A stretch of DNA of 11,919 bases from Chlorobium sp. (lineage in GTDB: Bacteria; Bacteroidota; Chlorobiia; Chlorobiales; Chlorobiaceae), in assembly GCA_026193435.1 (NCBI GenBank), contig JAPHUN010000163.1:1-11919 (forward strand), written 5' to 3'. Positions 1 through 8,142 of the stretch are shown one piece after another. Within the stretch, counting starts at the first letter, position 1. Every line of letters begins with the position of its first letter. A program made the position numbers and the translations under genes. The notes beneath the pieces are model-generated. The model did not search any database. It saw only the letters and a list, made by a program, of their open reading frames with translations, and was not told where the DNA came from.

Positions 1-4
1 CTCG

Positions 5-1009
5 TCACTGCTCACTATTTTCCGATTTCTTAACGAAATACAAATACTCCCCTTTCCATAGTATTTCGAGACCGGCGGCAAGCTGTACTGTGCGGCCGGG
101 CTGTGTCTGAAGAAGCTCTGCAAGCTGCTGCAAGGCTTTGGAGGAATATTCGCAGCCTAATTCCCCAAGCGCTCTTTTGAAGATCTCCTTTCTTTCAAAA
201 ACCGTTAACTTCCTCGAAGAAGGGACAAAGAGTCTGTTGTCCTTCAGGGCCAGTCTTTCATCCTCCCGAACTATCCGCTCAAAATGCAGCTCAAGAAATT
301 CTTCCAGCTCACCGGCATGTTCTGAAAGTCTCTGCAATGAGGGCAGAAGCTTGTTGTTGAAACGCTCTTCAATCAGCGGGATAATCTTGTTCCTGATAAA
401 ATTTCTGTCCGGCTCAATCCCGATATTGCTGGAATCCACTCGATAGCTGATCTCTTTATCCCCGATATAGCGAGTAATATCCCGTTTCTGCATCAGAAGC
501 AGAGGGCGGATGACATGACCATGTTCAGAACGGATCCCTTTCAAACCGGAAATCGAACTGCCCCTGATAAGATTGAACAACACTGTTTCCGCATTGTCAC
601 TGACATGATGGCCTGTCGCAACCCGATCAAAACCATCCTTTGCGACAAGTTCATTGAAAAAACCATAACGCTCTATTCTCGCCGTCTCCTCTATAGACTT
701 CTTCAACCTTCGAGCATCCTTTTGCGTATCGAACCTGCGAACATAACATTCCAGACCAAGCTTTTCGCACTCGCTGCGAACAAATTCCTCATCGAGCTCG
801 CTTTCCTCTCCCCGTAGCTGAAAATTACAGTGGGCAACGCTGATCCTGACCTTCAGCACAGATCTTACCGCACAGAGCAGGTAAAGCAGTGCCATTGAAT
901 CAGGCCCTCCGGATACCGCTGCGAGAACATGCTCTCTTCGAGAAACAAGTTTCCGAACCGTAAGCTGTTCAAGAAATTTCCGTTCTATACTGTTGAGCTC
1001 GCGGGGCAT
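5..1009 (-). CDS. tilS: tRNA(Ile)-lysidine synthetase TilS
   Basis: TilS uses ATP and lysine to convert C34 of the CAU anticodon of a minor tRNA-Ile to lysidine, so the tRNA is charged with isoleucine and reads AUA. It acts in the cytoplasm. The 334-residue protein carries the PP-loop ATP pyrophosphatase motif SGGPDS at about residues 33-38, the family segment HCNFQLRGEES near 60-70, and the HHVSDNAETVL motif near 134-144 that corresponds to the usual HHxDDQAET of TilS. The C-terminal part is short compared with the roughly 430-residue E. coli enzyme, which is common in the family. I chose the ATG at 1009 because homology begins there; the open frame continues to 1099, but that extra stretch looks non-coding and overlaps the divergent spacer before psd. 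The stop codon (5-7) lies inside an AGTGAGCAGTGACGAG-like stretch. Function is confident from motifs; the start is fairly confident. Confidence 0.93.
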   Translation of the reverse strand: MPRELNSIERKFLEQLTVRKLVSRREHVLAAVSGGPDSMALLYLLCAVRSVLKVRISVAHCNFQLRGEESELDEEFVRSECEKLGLECYVRRFDTQKDARRLKKSIEETARIERYGFFNELVAKDGFDRVATGHHVSDNAETVLFNLIRGSSISGLKGIRSEHGHVIRPLLLMQKRDITRYIGDKEISYRVDSSNIGIEPDRNFIRNKIIPLIEERFNNKLLPSLQRLSEHAGELEEFLELHFERIVREDERLALKDNRLFVPSSRKLTVFERKEIFKRALGELGCEYSSKALQQLAELLQTQPGRTVQLAAGLEILWKGEYLYFVKKSENSEQ

Positions 1010-1174
1010 AGTGTTGATGCTCGTTTTTATGAAACAGAGTATGTATTTGTATTTTATGGCATAATATATCGAAACCTGCGTTATACCTCTACCGGGCAAG
1101 CCATATCTGCGATTGACGGATGAGAACAGAACAGCTCAACAGATAAACAAATCAACAGTTCAACGATTTTCAAA
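1010..1174. other. Divergent spacer tilS/psd with low-complexity CAACAG run
   Basis: This 165-base gap separates the tilS start from the psd start, so promoters for both genes should lie here. It is AT-rich around 1060-1070 (ATAATATAT). Positions about 1130-1165 form a degenerate run of CAACAG/CAAC words (ACAGCTCAACAG, ATCAACAGTTCAACGA). No Shine-Dalgarno sequence is evident before the psd ATG. No specific promoter boxes are claimed. Confidence 0.45.
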
Positions 1175-1816
1175 ATGCTTTCTCCCTACGGACAGGGTAC
1201 CCTTGTCACATCATTACTTTTCAGCCTGCTGCTCGCAGGAGCGGGCCTGATCTTCCCGGGAATCGTTCAGGCAGTCTTCTATACAGCATCTGTCGGGTTC
1301 GCCCTCTTTTCGCTGTTTTTTTTTCGTGACCCGTCCAGAACCGTCCCCTCCGAACCGAATGCTGTTCTCGCTCCAGCGGACGGAAGGGTGCTGCTGATTA
1401 AAAAGATAGCACACCCCTTCACCGGGCAGAACTCAACGCTGGTCAGCATCTTCATGTCCCCTTTTAATGTTCATGTCAACAGAATTCCGCTGCAAGGCAG
1501 AATTGCACATCTCTCCTACTCTCCCGGAAAACATCTCATGGCATTCGATCATGCCAGTATGTCCGATAACGAAAAAATGGAAATCGGTCTGGAAAACAGC
1601 CGCTGCCGTATTGTCTTTTCACAGGTAGCAGGATTTATCGCCCGAAGGATAATATGCAGCCTCAGGGTCGGTGACAGCGTTGCGGCAGGGAGCCGATTCG
1701 GAATGATTACATTCGGCTCACGCCTTGACATCGTCGTTCCGGAAGGCACCCGCCTTACGGTTTCAAAAGGCTGTAAAACCGTTGCCGGAGAAACCGTTAT
1801 CGGCTATGTCAAATAA
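1175..1816 (+). CDS. psd: Phosphatidylserine decarboxylase proenzyme, short type
   Basis: The enzyme decarboxylates phosphatidylserine to phosphatidylethanolamine at the cytoplasmic membrane. At 213 residues it belongs to the short class related to archaetidylserine decarboxylases rather than the roughly 320-residue E. coli type. Residues about 10-50 are hydrophobic and probably form one hairpin or two membrane segments, followed by the typical FFRDPSR. APADGRV (66-72) carries the conserved Asp69, and SPFNVHVNR (95-103) the conserved His100. FGSR (180-183) is the self-cleavage site: by family knowledge the chain breaks between Gly181 and Ser182, and the serine becomes the pyruvoyl cofactor of the small alpha subunit (182-213). 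The partner gene pssA, often next to this class, is not downstream; tatA follows after 125 bases. No ribosome binding site is obvious; the start is set by the length of the hydrophobic N-terminus. Confidence 0.92.
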   Translation: MLSPYGQGTLVTSLLFSLLLAGAGLIFPGIVQAVFYTASVGFALFSLFFFRDPSRTVPSEPNAVLAPADGRVLLIKKIAHPFTGQNSTLVSIFMSPFNVHVNRIPLQGRIAHLSYSPGKHLMAFDHASMSDNEKMEIGLENSRCRIVFSQVAGFIARRIICSLRVGDSVAAGSRFGMITFGSRLDIVVPEGTRLTVSKGCKTVAGETVIGYVK

Positions 1817-1929
1817 GTTATATTTCTTGGTTATCGGACAACTATTGATTATATAACCATACAATATAAGGCTCTGAACAGGGAACTGAAGATCCTGTCC
1901 GGGGCATGCACTTGACTTAATTTCCTATC

Positions 1930-1934
1930 GGAGG
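1930..1934 (+). promoter_or_regulatory. Strong ribosome binding site of tatA
   Basis: GGAGG lies seven bases before the tatA ATG at 1942. It is the only canonical Shine-Dalgarno site I see in the window, most other genes having weak or no such site. It fits a protein needed in many copies, as TatA is in other bacteria. Confidence 0.8.
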
Positions 1935-1941
1935 ATATACA

Positions 1942-2151
1942 ATGTTTGGTTTAGGCGGTCAGGAGCTTGTGCTCATACTGCTCATCATTCTCCTTCTTTT
2001 CGGAGCAAAAAAACTTCCAGAGCTTGCCAAGGGGCTGGGAAAAGGCATGAAAGAGTTTAAAAAGGCTCAATCCGAAATTGAAGAGGAGCTTAACAAAGCA
2101 GTTGACGACACCCCTGAAAAAGAGAAAAAGTCTTCCTCAGAAAAGAGTTAG
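1942..2151 (+). CDS. tatA: Twin-arginine translocase subunit TatA
   Basis: TatA is the small, abundant subunit that assembles with TatBC to let folded proteins carrying twin-arginine signals cross the cytoplasmic membrane. The 69-residue protein has the full family pattern: a very short periplasmic N-terminus (MFGLGGQE), a single membrane helix at about residues 8-20, the hinge FG at 20-21, an amphipathic helix with [17 protein letters not shown] (23-39), and a charged, flexible tail rich in Glu, Lys and Ser. The spacing and the glycine-rich amphipathic helix fit TatA/E better than TatB. No tatC or tatB is visible nearby, so the translocon genes are scattered. A strong ribosome binding site precedes the gene and an intrinsic terminator follows eight bases after the stop codon. 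Confidence 0.93.
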   Translation: MFGLGGQELVLILLIILLLFGAKKLPELAKGLGKGMKEFKKAQSEIEEELNKAVDDTPEKEKKSSSEKS

Positions 2152-2158
2152 CTTATCG

Positions 2159-2184
2159 AGTCCGGAGACAGTCTCCGGACTTTT
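2159..2184 (+). terminator. Rho-independent terminator after tatA
   Basis: Positions 2159-2168 (AGTCCGGAGA) pair perfectly with 2172-2181 (TCTCCGGACT) around the three-base loop CAG, followed by TTTT at 2181-2184. The 10-bp GC-rich stem plus T run directly after the tatA stop is a standard intrinsic terminator. It should end the tatA (or psd-tatA) transcript and separate it from the lipoprotein gene downstream. Confidence 0.88.
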
Positions 2185-2247
2185 CCATATCCGGGATATC
2201 CTGATCGGATCCCTCAAGAACGCATAGAACTTTTAAACACCGGAGTC

Positions 2248-3258
2248 ATGCGACTTTTTTTTACACTCTTCAGCATTACGCTTTTTTTATCGTCTTGCCG
2301 ATTAAACAACGAAGAAATATCACTTAACGGGACATCTCTATCTCTTGAAGAGAGAAATCTGCCTGTGATTAACGAGATACTGTTTGACCCTCTTCAGAAA
2401 AAAGACGACGGAGTTAAGGATCAACCGGATTTCGTGGAAATCTATAACCCCGGCACTGAAACCGTCGACCTCTACGGGTGGCATATTCAGGACTGTCCTG
2501 CGTCGAGCGGCAACAGGTATACCTACCACTTTGCTGACGACCCTTCTTCGGACAACCTGCTGGCCCCCGGCCAGTATGGCGTCATTGTGCCGGAAGAAAC
2601 CCTTGATCGTGAAGCATCAAGGCTGGTGAACTACTACGACTATCTCTCAGGAGATGCCTCCGTCAGAATTTTTATCGTACAGCGTAAAACCTTTTCTTTG
2701 AACAACGATACAGACTGTGTCACACTGAAGGATTCAGATGGCACGGTCATCGACTCTGTTGCCTACAGCAGTACATGGCATAACCCCTATAGTAAAAACA
2801 CCAAAGGCGTTTCCCTTGAAAAATTTAACGACCAGCTCCTTTCCAACTCCCCATCAAGCTGGTCGTCCAGTATGGATATCGCTTACGGGGGAACACCGGG
2901 GAGAAACAACAGCATCTACCTTCCTGAAAACCGCCTTGAACAAACGCCCTCATTGAGGGTGACGCCTGAATCATTTTCTCCTGACCTCAATGGCACCGGA
3001 GACAAGGCAAGTATACGTTACAGCTTTCCTGCAGGAGCATACCAGGTAGCGGTGACCATCTATGACAGCAGCGGCAAAGCAGTCCGGACGCTTGCCGAGG
3101 GGCTCCCTTCCGGGCCTGAAGGAGTGCTGGAATGGAACGGTTTGGAGAATGATAACTCTCCCGCGCTCTCAGGAATCTATCTGATCAGGGTTTCCGCCAC
3201 GGGAACCGCATTCAACGGAACCGTCCAGCTTGAAGAAAACGTAGCACTTGTTCGATGA
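2248..3258 (+). CDS. Predicted lipoprotein with lamin-tail domain and FlgD-like C-terminal domain
   Basis: I do not recognise a named gene. The 336-residue product starts with a lipoprotein signal peptide: hydrophobic residues 3-14 and the lipobox LSSC with Cys17, so the mature protein should be lipid-anchored outside the cytoplasmic membrane. Residues about 36-220 resemble a lamin-tail (LTD) domain: VINEILFDP near 40-48, DFVEIYNPG at 61-69, VDLYGWHIQD near 73-82, a LAPGQYGVIV strand near 105-114, and a DSDGTVIDSVAYSSTWH segment near 162-178. Residues about 240-318 (ESFSPDLNGTGDKASIRY, VAVTIYDSSGKAVRTL, LEWNG, LSGIYLIRV) match the FlgD Ig-like fold often found at the C-terminus of secreted proteins in Bacteroidota and Chlorobiota. 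No catalytic site is visible; adhesion or scaffolding outside the cell is a guess. The start places the signal peptide correctly. recN follows closely, but that link may be accidental. Confidence 0.8.
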   Translation: MRLFFTLFSITLFLSSCRLNNEEISLNGTSLSLEERNLPVINEILFDPLQKKDDGVKDQPDFVEIYNPGTETVDLYGWHIQDCPASSGNRYTYHFADDPSSDNLLAPGQYGVIVPEETLDREASRLVNYYDYLSGDASVRIFIVQRKTFSLNNDTDCVTLKDSDGTVIDSVAYSSTWHNPYSKNTKGVSLEKFNDQLLSNSPSSWSSSMDIAYGGTPGRNNSIYLPENRLEQTPSLRVTPESFSPDLNGTGDKASIRYSFPAGAYQVAVTIYDSSGKAVRTLAEGLPSGPEGVLEWNGLENDNSPALSGIYLIRVSATGTAFNGTVQLEENVALVR

Positions 3259-3297
3259 TGTTTTTTATTGATTGAGGCGAAAGCGTATCTTTTCACT

Positions 3298-5007
3298 ATG
3301 CTGACCAACCTCTACATCAAGAACTTTGCCCTGATCGAGGAACTATCCGTTGCGTTTTCAAAGGGACTGACGATCATAACCGGCGAAACAGGAGCAGGCA
3401 AGTCGATCCTCATTGGCGCCCTGAACCAGATTCTCGGCATAAGAGCAAATACAGACCTTGTCCGCTCAGGCAGCGACAAGGCTGTGATTGAAGCCATACT
3501 TACACCGGAAAAACCTGAACGGCTGACGCCGATTCTTGAAGAAGCCGGAATAGATCCCGGTGAAGAGATCATACTGCGCAGAGAGATTTCCGCAAAAGGG
3601 CAATCACGCTGTTTTATCAACGACACTCCCGGCACCCTGCAGGTTCTGAAAAAACTCGGGGACCTGCTTGTAGACCTGCACGGTCAACATGAACATCAGC
3701 TCCTCCTTCATCCTGAGACGCACCTCTCTCTGCTCGACGAATTTGGACAACTTAACCCTCTTGTCGAATCCTATCAGAACGTCTTCGAGAACCTGAAGAA
3801 AAAAAGAAAGGAACTTGAACGGGTTACCGCTGATGCCGGCCGATTGAGAGAAAAACGGGACCTGCTGGAGTATCAGTATAAAGAGCTCGATCTTCTTGAT
3901 CTGAAAAGTGGGGAGCAGACGGAAATAGAAGAAGAGATCATATTGCATGAAAACGCGGAAACCCGCTTCTCCTTATGCTCCAGCCTCAGCGAACAGCTTT
4001 ACGACGCCGACCTCTCGGCATTTGTCCTGCTTTCAGAAGCAGTCCGGCAACTCGATAGGCTTAGCGGGATAGACAAAAGTTTTTCACCGCACCTTCAGGA
4101 TGCCTTAGGGGCGAAAAGCCTGATTGAAGAACTCAGCAGAGCCGTTCGCGACTACTCCGACGGTATCGAGTTCAACCCTGAAAAACTTGAACAACTGCGA
4201 GAACGGCACATGCAGTTGCAGAGAGCAGTGAAAAAGTATGGGCGACCTATAGAAGAGCTTATTGCTTTCAAGGATAAGATTTCAGCCGAACTCTCTCCGG
4301 AAAACGATTTTTCCGAACGGACCGAACATCTCCGACTTGAGATCGATGCGCTCAGAACAACCCTCTCAGGGCTTGCCGTAGAATTATCTTCCGAACGACA
4401 GAAGACCGCTGCAACCATTGAAAAGGCGATTACTCAGGAACTCGGCAGACTCGGCATCCCGCACGCTGTTTTCTGTATCAGGATAACGCAGGAGGTCTCG
4501 GAGGGTTCTGATATCATACATGACGAAAAACAGTACCTTGCTTTCGAGAACGGTTATGACCGCGTTGAGTTTCTTCTTTCAACCAACATCGGCGAATCAC
4601 CCAAACCACTCGCTAAAATTGCCTCAGGAGGAGAAATTTCACGTGTCATGCTGGCCATGAAAAGCGTTCTTGCAGAAAACACCCAGTTACCCATTCTCAT
4701 TTTCGACGAGATCGATACAGGCATAAGCGGAGCTGTTGCCGATGCTGTCGGCCGAAGTCTCAGAAAACTTTCACGGACGCATCAGATCATATCAATCACG
4801 CATCTCCCCCAGATAGCCGCGATGGCCGACAGCCATCTGTCAGTTGAAAAAAACCTGAAAGCAAACCGGACCGTCAGCACTGTCCGAAAACTCAACGAGA
4901 AAGATCATATCTCAGCTGTTGCCGATCTCTTGAGCGGCAGACAGCACTCGGAATCATCGTTACTGGCCGCAGCGGAGCTCGTCGAACTTGCAAAAGGATC
5001 CGGTTAG
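3298..5007 (+). CDS. recN: DNA repair protein RecN
   Basis: RecN is an SMC-like ATPase that acts early at DNA double-strand breaks, holding or mobilising DNA for RecA-dependent repair. The 569-residue product has the family architecture: an N-terminal ATPase half beginning [16 protein letters not shown] with Walker A GETGAGKS at 29-36, a central coiled-coil region rich in Glu, Leu and Lys (about 150-390), and a C-terminal half with the ABC signature ASGGEISR (442-449) and Walker B ILIFDEID (466-473), followed by [13 protein letters not shown] near 500 is the usual switch-histidine segment. The length is normal. The frame opens at a TTG at 3268, but I prefer the ATG at 3298 because RecN proteins start MLxxLxIxNFALI. 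No SOS box was recognised in the short 39-base gap upstream, so it may be cotranscribed with the lipoprotein gene. Confidence 0.95.
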   Translation: MLTNLYIKNFALIEELSVAFSKGLTIITGETGAGKSILIGALNQILGIRANTDLVRSGSDKAVIEAILTPEKPERLTPILEEAGIDPGEEIILRREISAKGQSRCFINDTPGTLQVLKKLGDLLVDLHGQHEHQLLLHPETHLSLLDEFGQLNPLVESYQNVFENLKKKRKELERVTADAGRLREKRDLLEYQYKELDLLDLKSGEQTEIEEEIILHENAETRFSLCSSLSEQLYDADLSAFVLLSEAVRQLDRLSGIDKSFSPHLQDALGAKSLIEELSRAVRDYSDGIEFNPEKLEQLRERHMQLQRAVKKYGRPIEELIAFKDKISAELSPENDFSERTEHLRLEIDALRTTLSGLAVELSSERQKTAATIEKAITQELGRLGIPHAVFCIRITQEVSEGSDIIHDEKQYLAFENGYDRVEFLLSTNIGESPKPLAKIASGGEISRVMLAMKSVLAENTQLPILIFDEIDTGISGAVADAVGRSLRKLSRTHQIISITHLPQIAAMADSHLSVEKNLKANRTVSTVRKLNEKDHISAVADLLSGRQHSESSLLAAAELVELAKGSG

Positions 5008-5134
5008 AGGCGTTTTTCCGGCTCTCTATAGTAAAAAAGATAAGTTTCCCTTATACTATCTACCATTCACGGGGTCGTTAAAGGGTCATGTTCAACCCGA
5101 CCCGGAGTATTTCAACTCAGGTTTAAGACCATAC
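5008..5134 (+). promoter_or_regulatory. dapA leader with competing GGGTC/GACCC stems
   Basis: The 127-base recN-dapA gap contains a possible -10 box TATACT at 5052-5057 without a good -35 box. Downstream, two GGGTC words (5072-5076 within GGGTCG, and 5083-5087) could each pair with the single GACCC at 5099-5103, giving two mutually exclusive hairpins. There is no T run after either, so this is not an intrinsic terminator. No lysine riboswitch fold was recognised. Regulatory meaning is speculative. Confidence 0.3.
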
Positions 5135-6028
5135 ATGTCAAAAAGATTACTAAGCGGTTCAGCCGTTGCTCTCGTCACGCCGTTCAGGCAGGATATGTCA
5201 GTTGACAGGGACGCGATACGTCGCCTGGTGCACTTTCATATCGCTGCAGGCACGGATATCCTCATTCCATGCGGTACGACGGGCGAGTCGCCAACACTTA
5301 CAGCCGACGAACAGACCGAGATCATCGAGATCGTCAGGGAAGAGGCCGGAAACAAGATGCTGGTTGCCGCCGGAGCGGGAACAAACGCAACGGAGGAAGC
5401 GGTTTCACTGGCCAGAAATGCGCAAAAAGCAGGAGCACAAGCGCTTCTTTCCGTTGCTCCCTACTATAACAAACCCTCACAGGAAGGCTACTATCAGCAC
5501 TATCGGCGTATTGCCGAAGCTGTCTCTATTCCTGTAATCGTTTATAATGTTCCGGGAAGAACAGGCGGTAACGTGCATGCAGAAACCATTCTCCGGCTTG
5601 CTCACGACTGCGAAAACATCGCCGCCGTCAAGGAAGCGTCAGACAACATGGCGCAAATCATTGAACTGCTGGCGTCGAGACCTGATGACTTTTCAGTTAT
5701 GACAGGTGAAGACTCTCTTATACTGCCCTTCATGGCCCTTGGCGGTGACGGGGTAATATCGGTTGCCGCGAACCTGCTTCCTGCTGAAGTGAAACAGCTT
5801 GTCACTGAAATGCATGAAGGAGATCTTGAAAAAGCCAGGGTGATTCACAACAGACTTCGCCGGCTTTTCAGCCTCAACTTCATAGAAAGCAATCCTGTAC
5901 CCGTCAAGTACAGCCTTTCGCTGATGGGTATGATAGAGGAAGTCTACCGCCTGCCGCTGGTTGCTCTACAGCCGGAGAACAAGGAAAAAGTCAAAGAAGA
6001 ACTCAGAAACCTGGGGCTCGTCAGCTGA
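5135..6028 (+). CDS. dapA: 4-hydroxy-tetrahydrodipicolinate synthase DapA
   Basis: DapA condenses pyruvate with aspartate semialdehyde to give 4-hydroxy-tetrahydrodipicolinate, the first committed step toward diaminopimelate for peptidoglycan and toward lysine. The 297-residue product is a full-length (beta/alpha)8 barrel of the NAL/DHDPS family. The active-site pieces are visible: GTTGESPTL (47-55) with the Thr pair, PYYNKP (109-114), Tyr137 and Arg142 in YNVPGRTGG, and the Schiff-base Lys166 in AAVKEAS. These match E. coli Thr44/45, Tyr107, Tyr133, Arg138 and Lys161. The open frame extends upstream to 4988 inside recN, but the ATG at 5135 gives the standard N-terminus ([13 protein letters not shown]). 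No clear Shine-Dalgarno site precedes it. The last eight bases overlap the convergent gcvPA. Confidence 0.95.
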   Translation: MSKRLLSGSAVALVTPFRQDMSVDRDAIRRLVHFHIAAGTDILIPCGTTGESPTLTADEQTEIIEIVREEAGNKMLVAAGAGTNATEEAVSLARNAQKAGAQALLSVAPYYNKPSQEGYYQHYRRIAEAVSIPVIVYNVPGRTGGNVHAETILRLAHDCENIAAVKEASDNMAQIIELLASRPDDFSVMTGEDSLILPFMALGGDGVISVAANLLPAEVKQLVTEMHEGDLEKARVIHNRLRRLFSLNFIESNPVPVKYSLSLMGMIEEVYRLPLVALQPENKEKVKEELRNLGLVS

Positions 6029-7355
6029 CAGCCCCGAGTTTCAAAACAAAATCATCGAGCTCTTCTTTCGTGCGTTTCTCGGTAACGGCGACCAGAAGCC
6101 CCTCGTCTCCGACAGCTGAAAGGTCGTAACCTGCCATAATCCCCTGTTTGAGCATCCTGTCAACAACCACACCGGCCGGCACTGGCGTCTCGACAACAAA
6201 CTCCCTGAAGAAGGGTTGGCCGTACTTCAATGAGTAGCCTGGAAGTTCGGCTATTTTATCAGCAAGATAGTGTGACTTCTGCAGTGAATGCATGGCCACT
6301 TCACCGAGCCCCTGCTTTCCAAGAAGCGAGAGATATACTACAGCCTGAAGAGCGTTCAGCGCCTGATTCGTACAGATATTCGAGGTCGCTTTTTCCCGGC
6401 GTATATGCTGCTCTCTTGTCTGAAGAGTAAGAATAAAACCATCTTCGCCATCCCGGTCTTTGGTCATACCGACAAGTCTGCCGGGTATCTTCCTTACATA
6501 GTTGCGAGTGACCGCAAAAATCCCAAGATAGGGCCCGCCAAAGTTCAATGCACTGCCGAGAGGCTGCCCTTCGCCGACAGCTATATCCGCCCCGTATTTC
6601 CCCGGAGCTTCAAGTACGCCGAGAGAGACCGGATCGGCAGAGACGATAAACAACGCGCCGTTACGCCGCGCGACATCCCCGATTGACTCTACATCTTCAA
6701 GGCACCCGTAGAAGTTAGGCTGCTGGACAATGACAGCAGCGACACTGTCGTTGACGATGGCGTCAAGTTCACCGGGATCACAGACACCGTCCTGCAAAGC
6801 ACTTTGAACAACAGAACGGTCACCGCCCGCTTCAATAAAGGTTTTGAGAACATGAAGCGAGTATGGATGGGCCTTACCCGCGACGACCACTTTTTTCCTG
6901 CCTGTGACAGCCATTGCCAGTGACACCGCCTCGGCAAGAGCCGTCGCGCCGTCATAAAGAGACGCATTGGCGGTATCCATGCCATACAGGCGGCAGATCA
7001 TGCTCTGATATTCATAGATAGCCTGAAGCGTTCCCTGGGAGACTTCAGCCTGATAGGGAGTGTACGCGGTATAAAACTCACTGCGCGACACAATGGTATT
7101 GATCGCAGGAGGCAGGTAATGATCATAAGCGCCTCCCCCGAGATAACTCACATGACTCGCTGTGGAGGTATTGGCGGATGCGAGCTTCTCCATAAGCATC
7201 TGAACTTCCGGCTCACTGAGCTCAGGCGGAAGTTCGAGAGCGGTCTTAAGGCGCAACTCCCGGGGAATATCCGCTATAAGATCGTCGAAAGAGGCGACGC
7301 CTATCCCCCGAAGCATTTCTTCGCGATCGCTGTCCGTATTTGCAATAAATGGCAT
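6021..7355 (-). CDS. gcvPA: Glycine dehydrogenase (decarboxylating) subunit 1, GcvPA
   Basis: This is the N-terminal half of the split P-protein of the glycine cleavage system. With subunit 2 (GcvPB), which in this family carries the pyridoxal phosphate lysine, it decarboxylates glycine and passes the aminomethyl group to the lipoyl arm of the H-protein. The 444-residue length is normal for the split form. Family motifs include [13 protein letters not shown] (71-83), [14 protein letters not shown] (98-111) and [13 protein letters not shown] (131-143). The start ATG lies eight bases after the gcvH stop codon, and a GGAG/AGGA-like ribosome binding site overlaps the end of gcvH, so the two genes are almost certainly cotranscribed and coupled. 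gcvPB is not in the window; the gene after gcvPA is the convergent dapA, so GcvPB must be encoded elsewhere. Confidence 0.94.
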   Translation of the reverse strand: MPFIANTDSDREEMLRGIGVASFDDLIADIPRELRLKTALELPPELSEPEVQMLMEKLASANTSTASHVSYLGGGAYDHYLPPAINTIVSRSEFYTAYTPYQAEVSQGTLQAIYEYQSMICRLYGMDTANASLYDGATALAEAVSLAMAVTGRKKVVVAGKAHPYSLHVLKTFIEAGGDRSVVQSALQDGVCDPGELDAIVNDSVAAVIVQQPNFYGCLEDVESIGDVARRNGALFIVSADPVSLGVLEAPGKYGADIAVGEGQPLGSALNFGGPYLGIFAVTRNYVRKIPGRLVGMTKDRDGEDGFILTLQTREQHIRREKATSNICTNQALNALQAVVYLSLLGKQGLGEVAMHSLQKSHYLADKIAELPGYSLKYGQPFFREFVVETPVPAGVVVDRMLKQGIMAGYDLSAVGDEGLLVAVTEKRTKEELDDFVLKLGAVS

Positions 7356-7363
7356 AGTGATTC

Positions 7364-7744
7364 CTACTCTCCAACGGTTTTTTTATACTCCTGAACAGTC
7401 ATGAGCGCGTTGATCTGTTCCGGATCATCCATGATAATCTCGATCATCCACCCTTCATCATAAGGACTGCTGTTAACAATCTCCGCAGCGTCAAGAGAGT
7501 CATTGACGGCGTTGATCTTACCTGCAACCGGGGCGAAAAGGTCTGCAACAGTCTTAACGGCCTCAACGGTACCGAAAATATCCTGCTGTTTCAGTACTGT
7601 TCCGACAGGCTTTGTTTCAACAAAGACAATATCCCCGAGCTCGGACTGTGCAAAATCGGTAATTCCTACGCGCACTTTGCCGTCGTCAAGCACTTTGACC
7701 CATTCGTGGTCACTGGTATAGCGAAGATCATCTGGGAAATTCAT
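7364..7744 (-). CDS. gcvH: Glycine cleavage system H protein
   Basis: GcvH is the small lipoylated carrier that shuttles the aminomethyl intermediate between the P-, T- and L-proteins of the glycine cleavage complex. The 126-residue product has normal length. It shows the family opening [10 protein letters not shown] (9-18), then [18 protein letters not shown] (26-43), and the lipoylation site [11 protein letters not shown] (59-69) with Lys64 as the expected lipoyl-lysine. The C-terminal part ([14 protein letters not shown] type: [13 protein letters not shown]) is also typical. It is the first gene of a two-gene minus-strand unit with gcvPA. The start at 7744 gives the standard N-terminus; no strong ribosome binding site is seen. 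gcvT, gcvPB and lipoate genes are not in the window. Confidence 0.95.
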   Translation of the reverse strand: MNFPDDLRYTSDHEWVKVLDDGKVRVGITDFAQSELGDIVFVETKPVGTVLKQQDIFGTVEAVKTVADLFAPVAGKINAVNDSLDAAEIVNSSPYDEGWMIEIIMDDPEQINALMTVQEYKKTVGE

Positions 7745-7771
7745 AGCCGGAAGCAGTTAAAATGTTTTTTG

Positions 7772-7799
7772 ATAATGAAAATGATCAATAAAAAATCAA
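7772..7799 (-). promoter_or_regulatory. Possible gcvH-gcvPA promoter
   Basis: Reading the minus strand upstream of gcvH, TTGATT (7799-7794) is followed after 16 bases by CATTAT (7777-7772), which resembles weak -35 and -10 boxes of a housekeeping sigma factor. The region is AT-rich, so chance matches are likely. No glycine riboswitch fold was recognised between here and the gene. Confidence 0.3.
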
Positions 7800-7834
7800 G
7801 GTACTATTTTTTTGCATCCGGTGAAATAGATAGG

Positions 7835-7905
7835 AAGTGACAAGTAACGAGTGACCGGGTAAAGTCAAAGGTCAAAAGTAAAAAGTCAAAAAAGTGACGC
7901 GTAAA
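7835..7905. repeat. Degenerate AGTCA/AGTGAC low-complexity tract
   Basis: The tract is built from near-repeats of 6-8 bases such as AAGTGAC, AAGTAAC, GAGTGAC, AAAGTCA, AAGGTCA, AAAAGTCA and AAAGTGAC. The units vary too much for a clean tandem array. Similar words (AGTGAGCAGTGACGAG) occur on the minus strand at the window start, at the end of tilS. I associate such runs with intergenic DNA of green sulfur bacteria, from general knowledge, not from a search. Confidence 0.6.
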
Positions 7906-7948
7906 GGGCTCCTCTATGTATTGTTATGAGCGTTTCAAGAGCAAGGAA

Positions 7949-7965
7949 AACGGAGCGCAGAAACC
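7949..7965 (+). repeat. Direct repeat copy 1 (AACGGAGCGCAGAAACC)
   Basis: This 17-base word matches 8105-8121 at 15 of 17 positions; the two differences are adjacent. It lies in the gene-free gap and may be the edge of the same dispersed repeat family as the palindrome further right. Confidence 0.5.
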
Positions 7966-8104
7966 CCGTTCTATCCGCTCAACGAAGCAATTGAAGTGCG
8001 AAATAAATAGCGATATCCTGAAGTCAGCAGTCGGCAGTCACCGGGAAACGGTCGGTAAAAAGAATTAATTACACTGCATGGGTATATTGCGTATAACCGT
8101 AGCG

Positions 8105-8121
8105 AACGGAGCAGAGAAACC
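8105..8121 (+). repeat. Direct repeat copy 2 (AACGGAGCAGAGAAACC)
   Basis: This is the second copy of the 17-base word at 7949-7965. It is followed directly by CGGAGTGTAC, which is echoed inside the palindrome by CGGAATGTAT (8201-8210) and CGGAAGTGTG (8228-8237), so this segment may belong to one larger composite element ending at 8283. Confidence 0.5.
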
Positions 8122-8142
8122 GGAGTGTACAATTTGTCCGAG

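Noticed and set aside
515..817. Plus-strand open frames opposite tilS, and similar long frames opposite recN, gcvPA, rlmB and nifJ
   Set aside because: They are antisense or out-of-frame shadows of well-supported genes, with no family resemblance or start signals.
1010..1099. N-terminal extension of tilS by 30 residues
   Set aside because: The added residues do not resemble TilS and would use up the divergent promoter region; the ATG at 1009 gives a normal start.
1828..1898. Weak inverted repeats between psd and tatA (TGGTTAT/ATAACCA and ACAGG/CCTGT)
   Set aside because: The stems are short (7 and 5 bp) with long loops and no T run, so neither is supported as a terminator or operator.
3268..3297. 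TTG start for recN adding ten residues
   Set aside because: RecN proteins begin with the MLxxLxIxNFALI pattern, which the ATG at 3298 gives exactly.
4988..5134. N-terminal extension of dapA by 49 residues, starting inside recN
   Set aside because: DapA proteins start near the [11 protein letters not shown] segment; the extension has no family similarity and overlaps the recN end.
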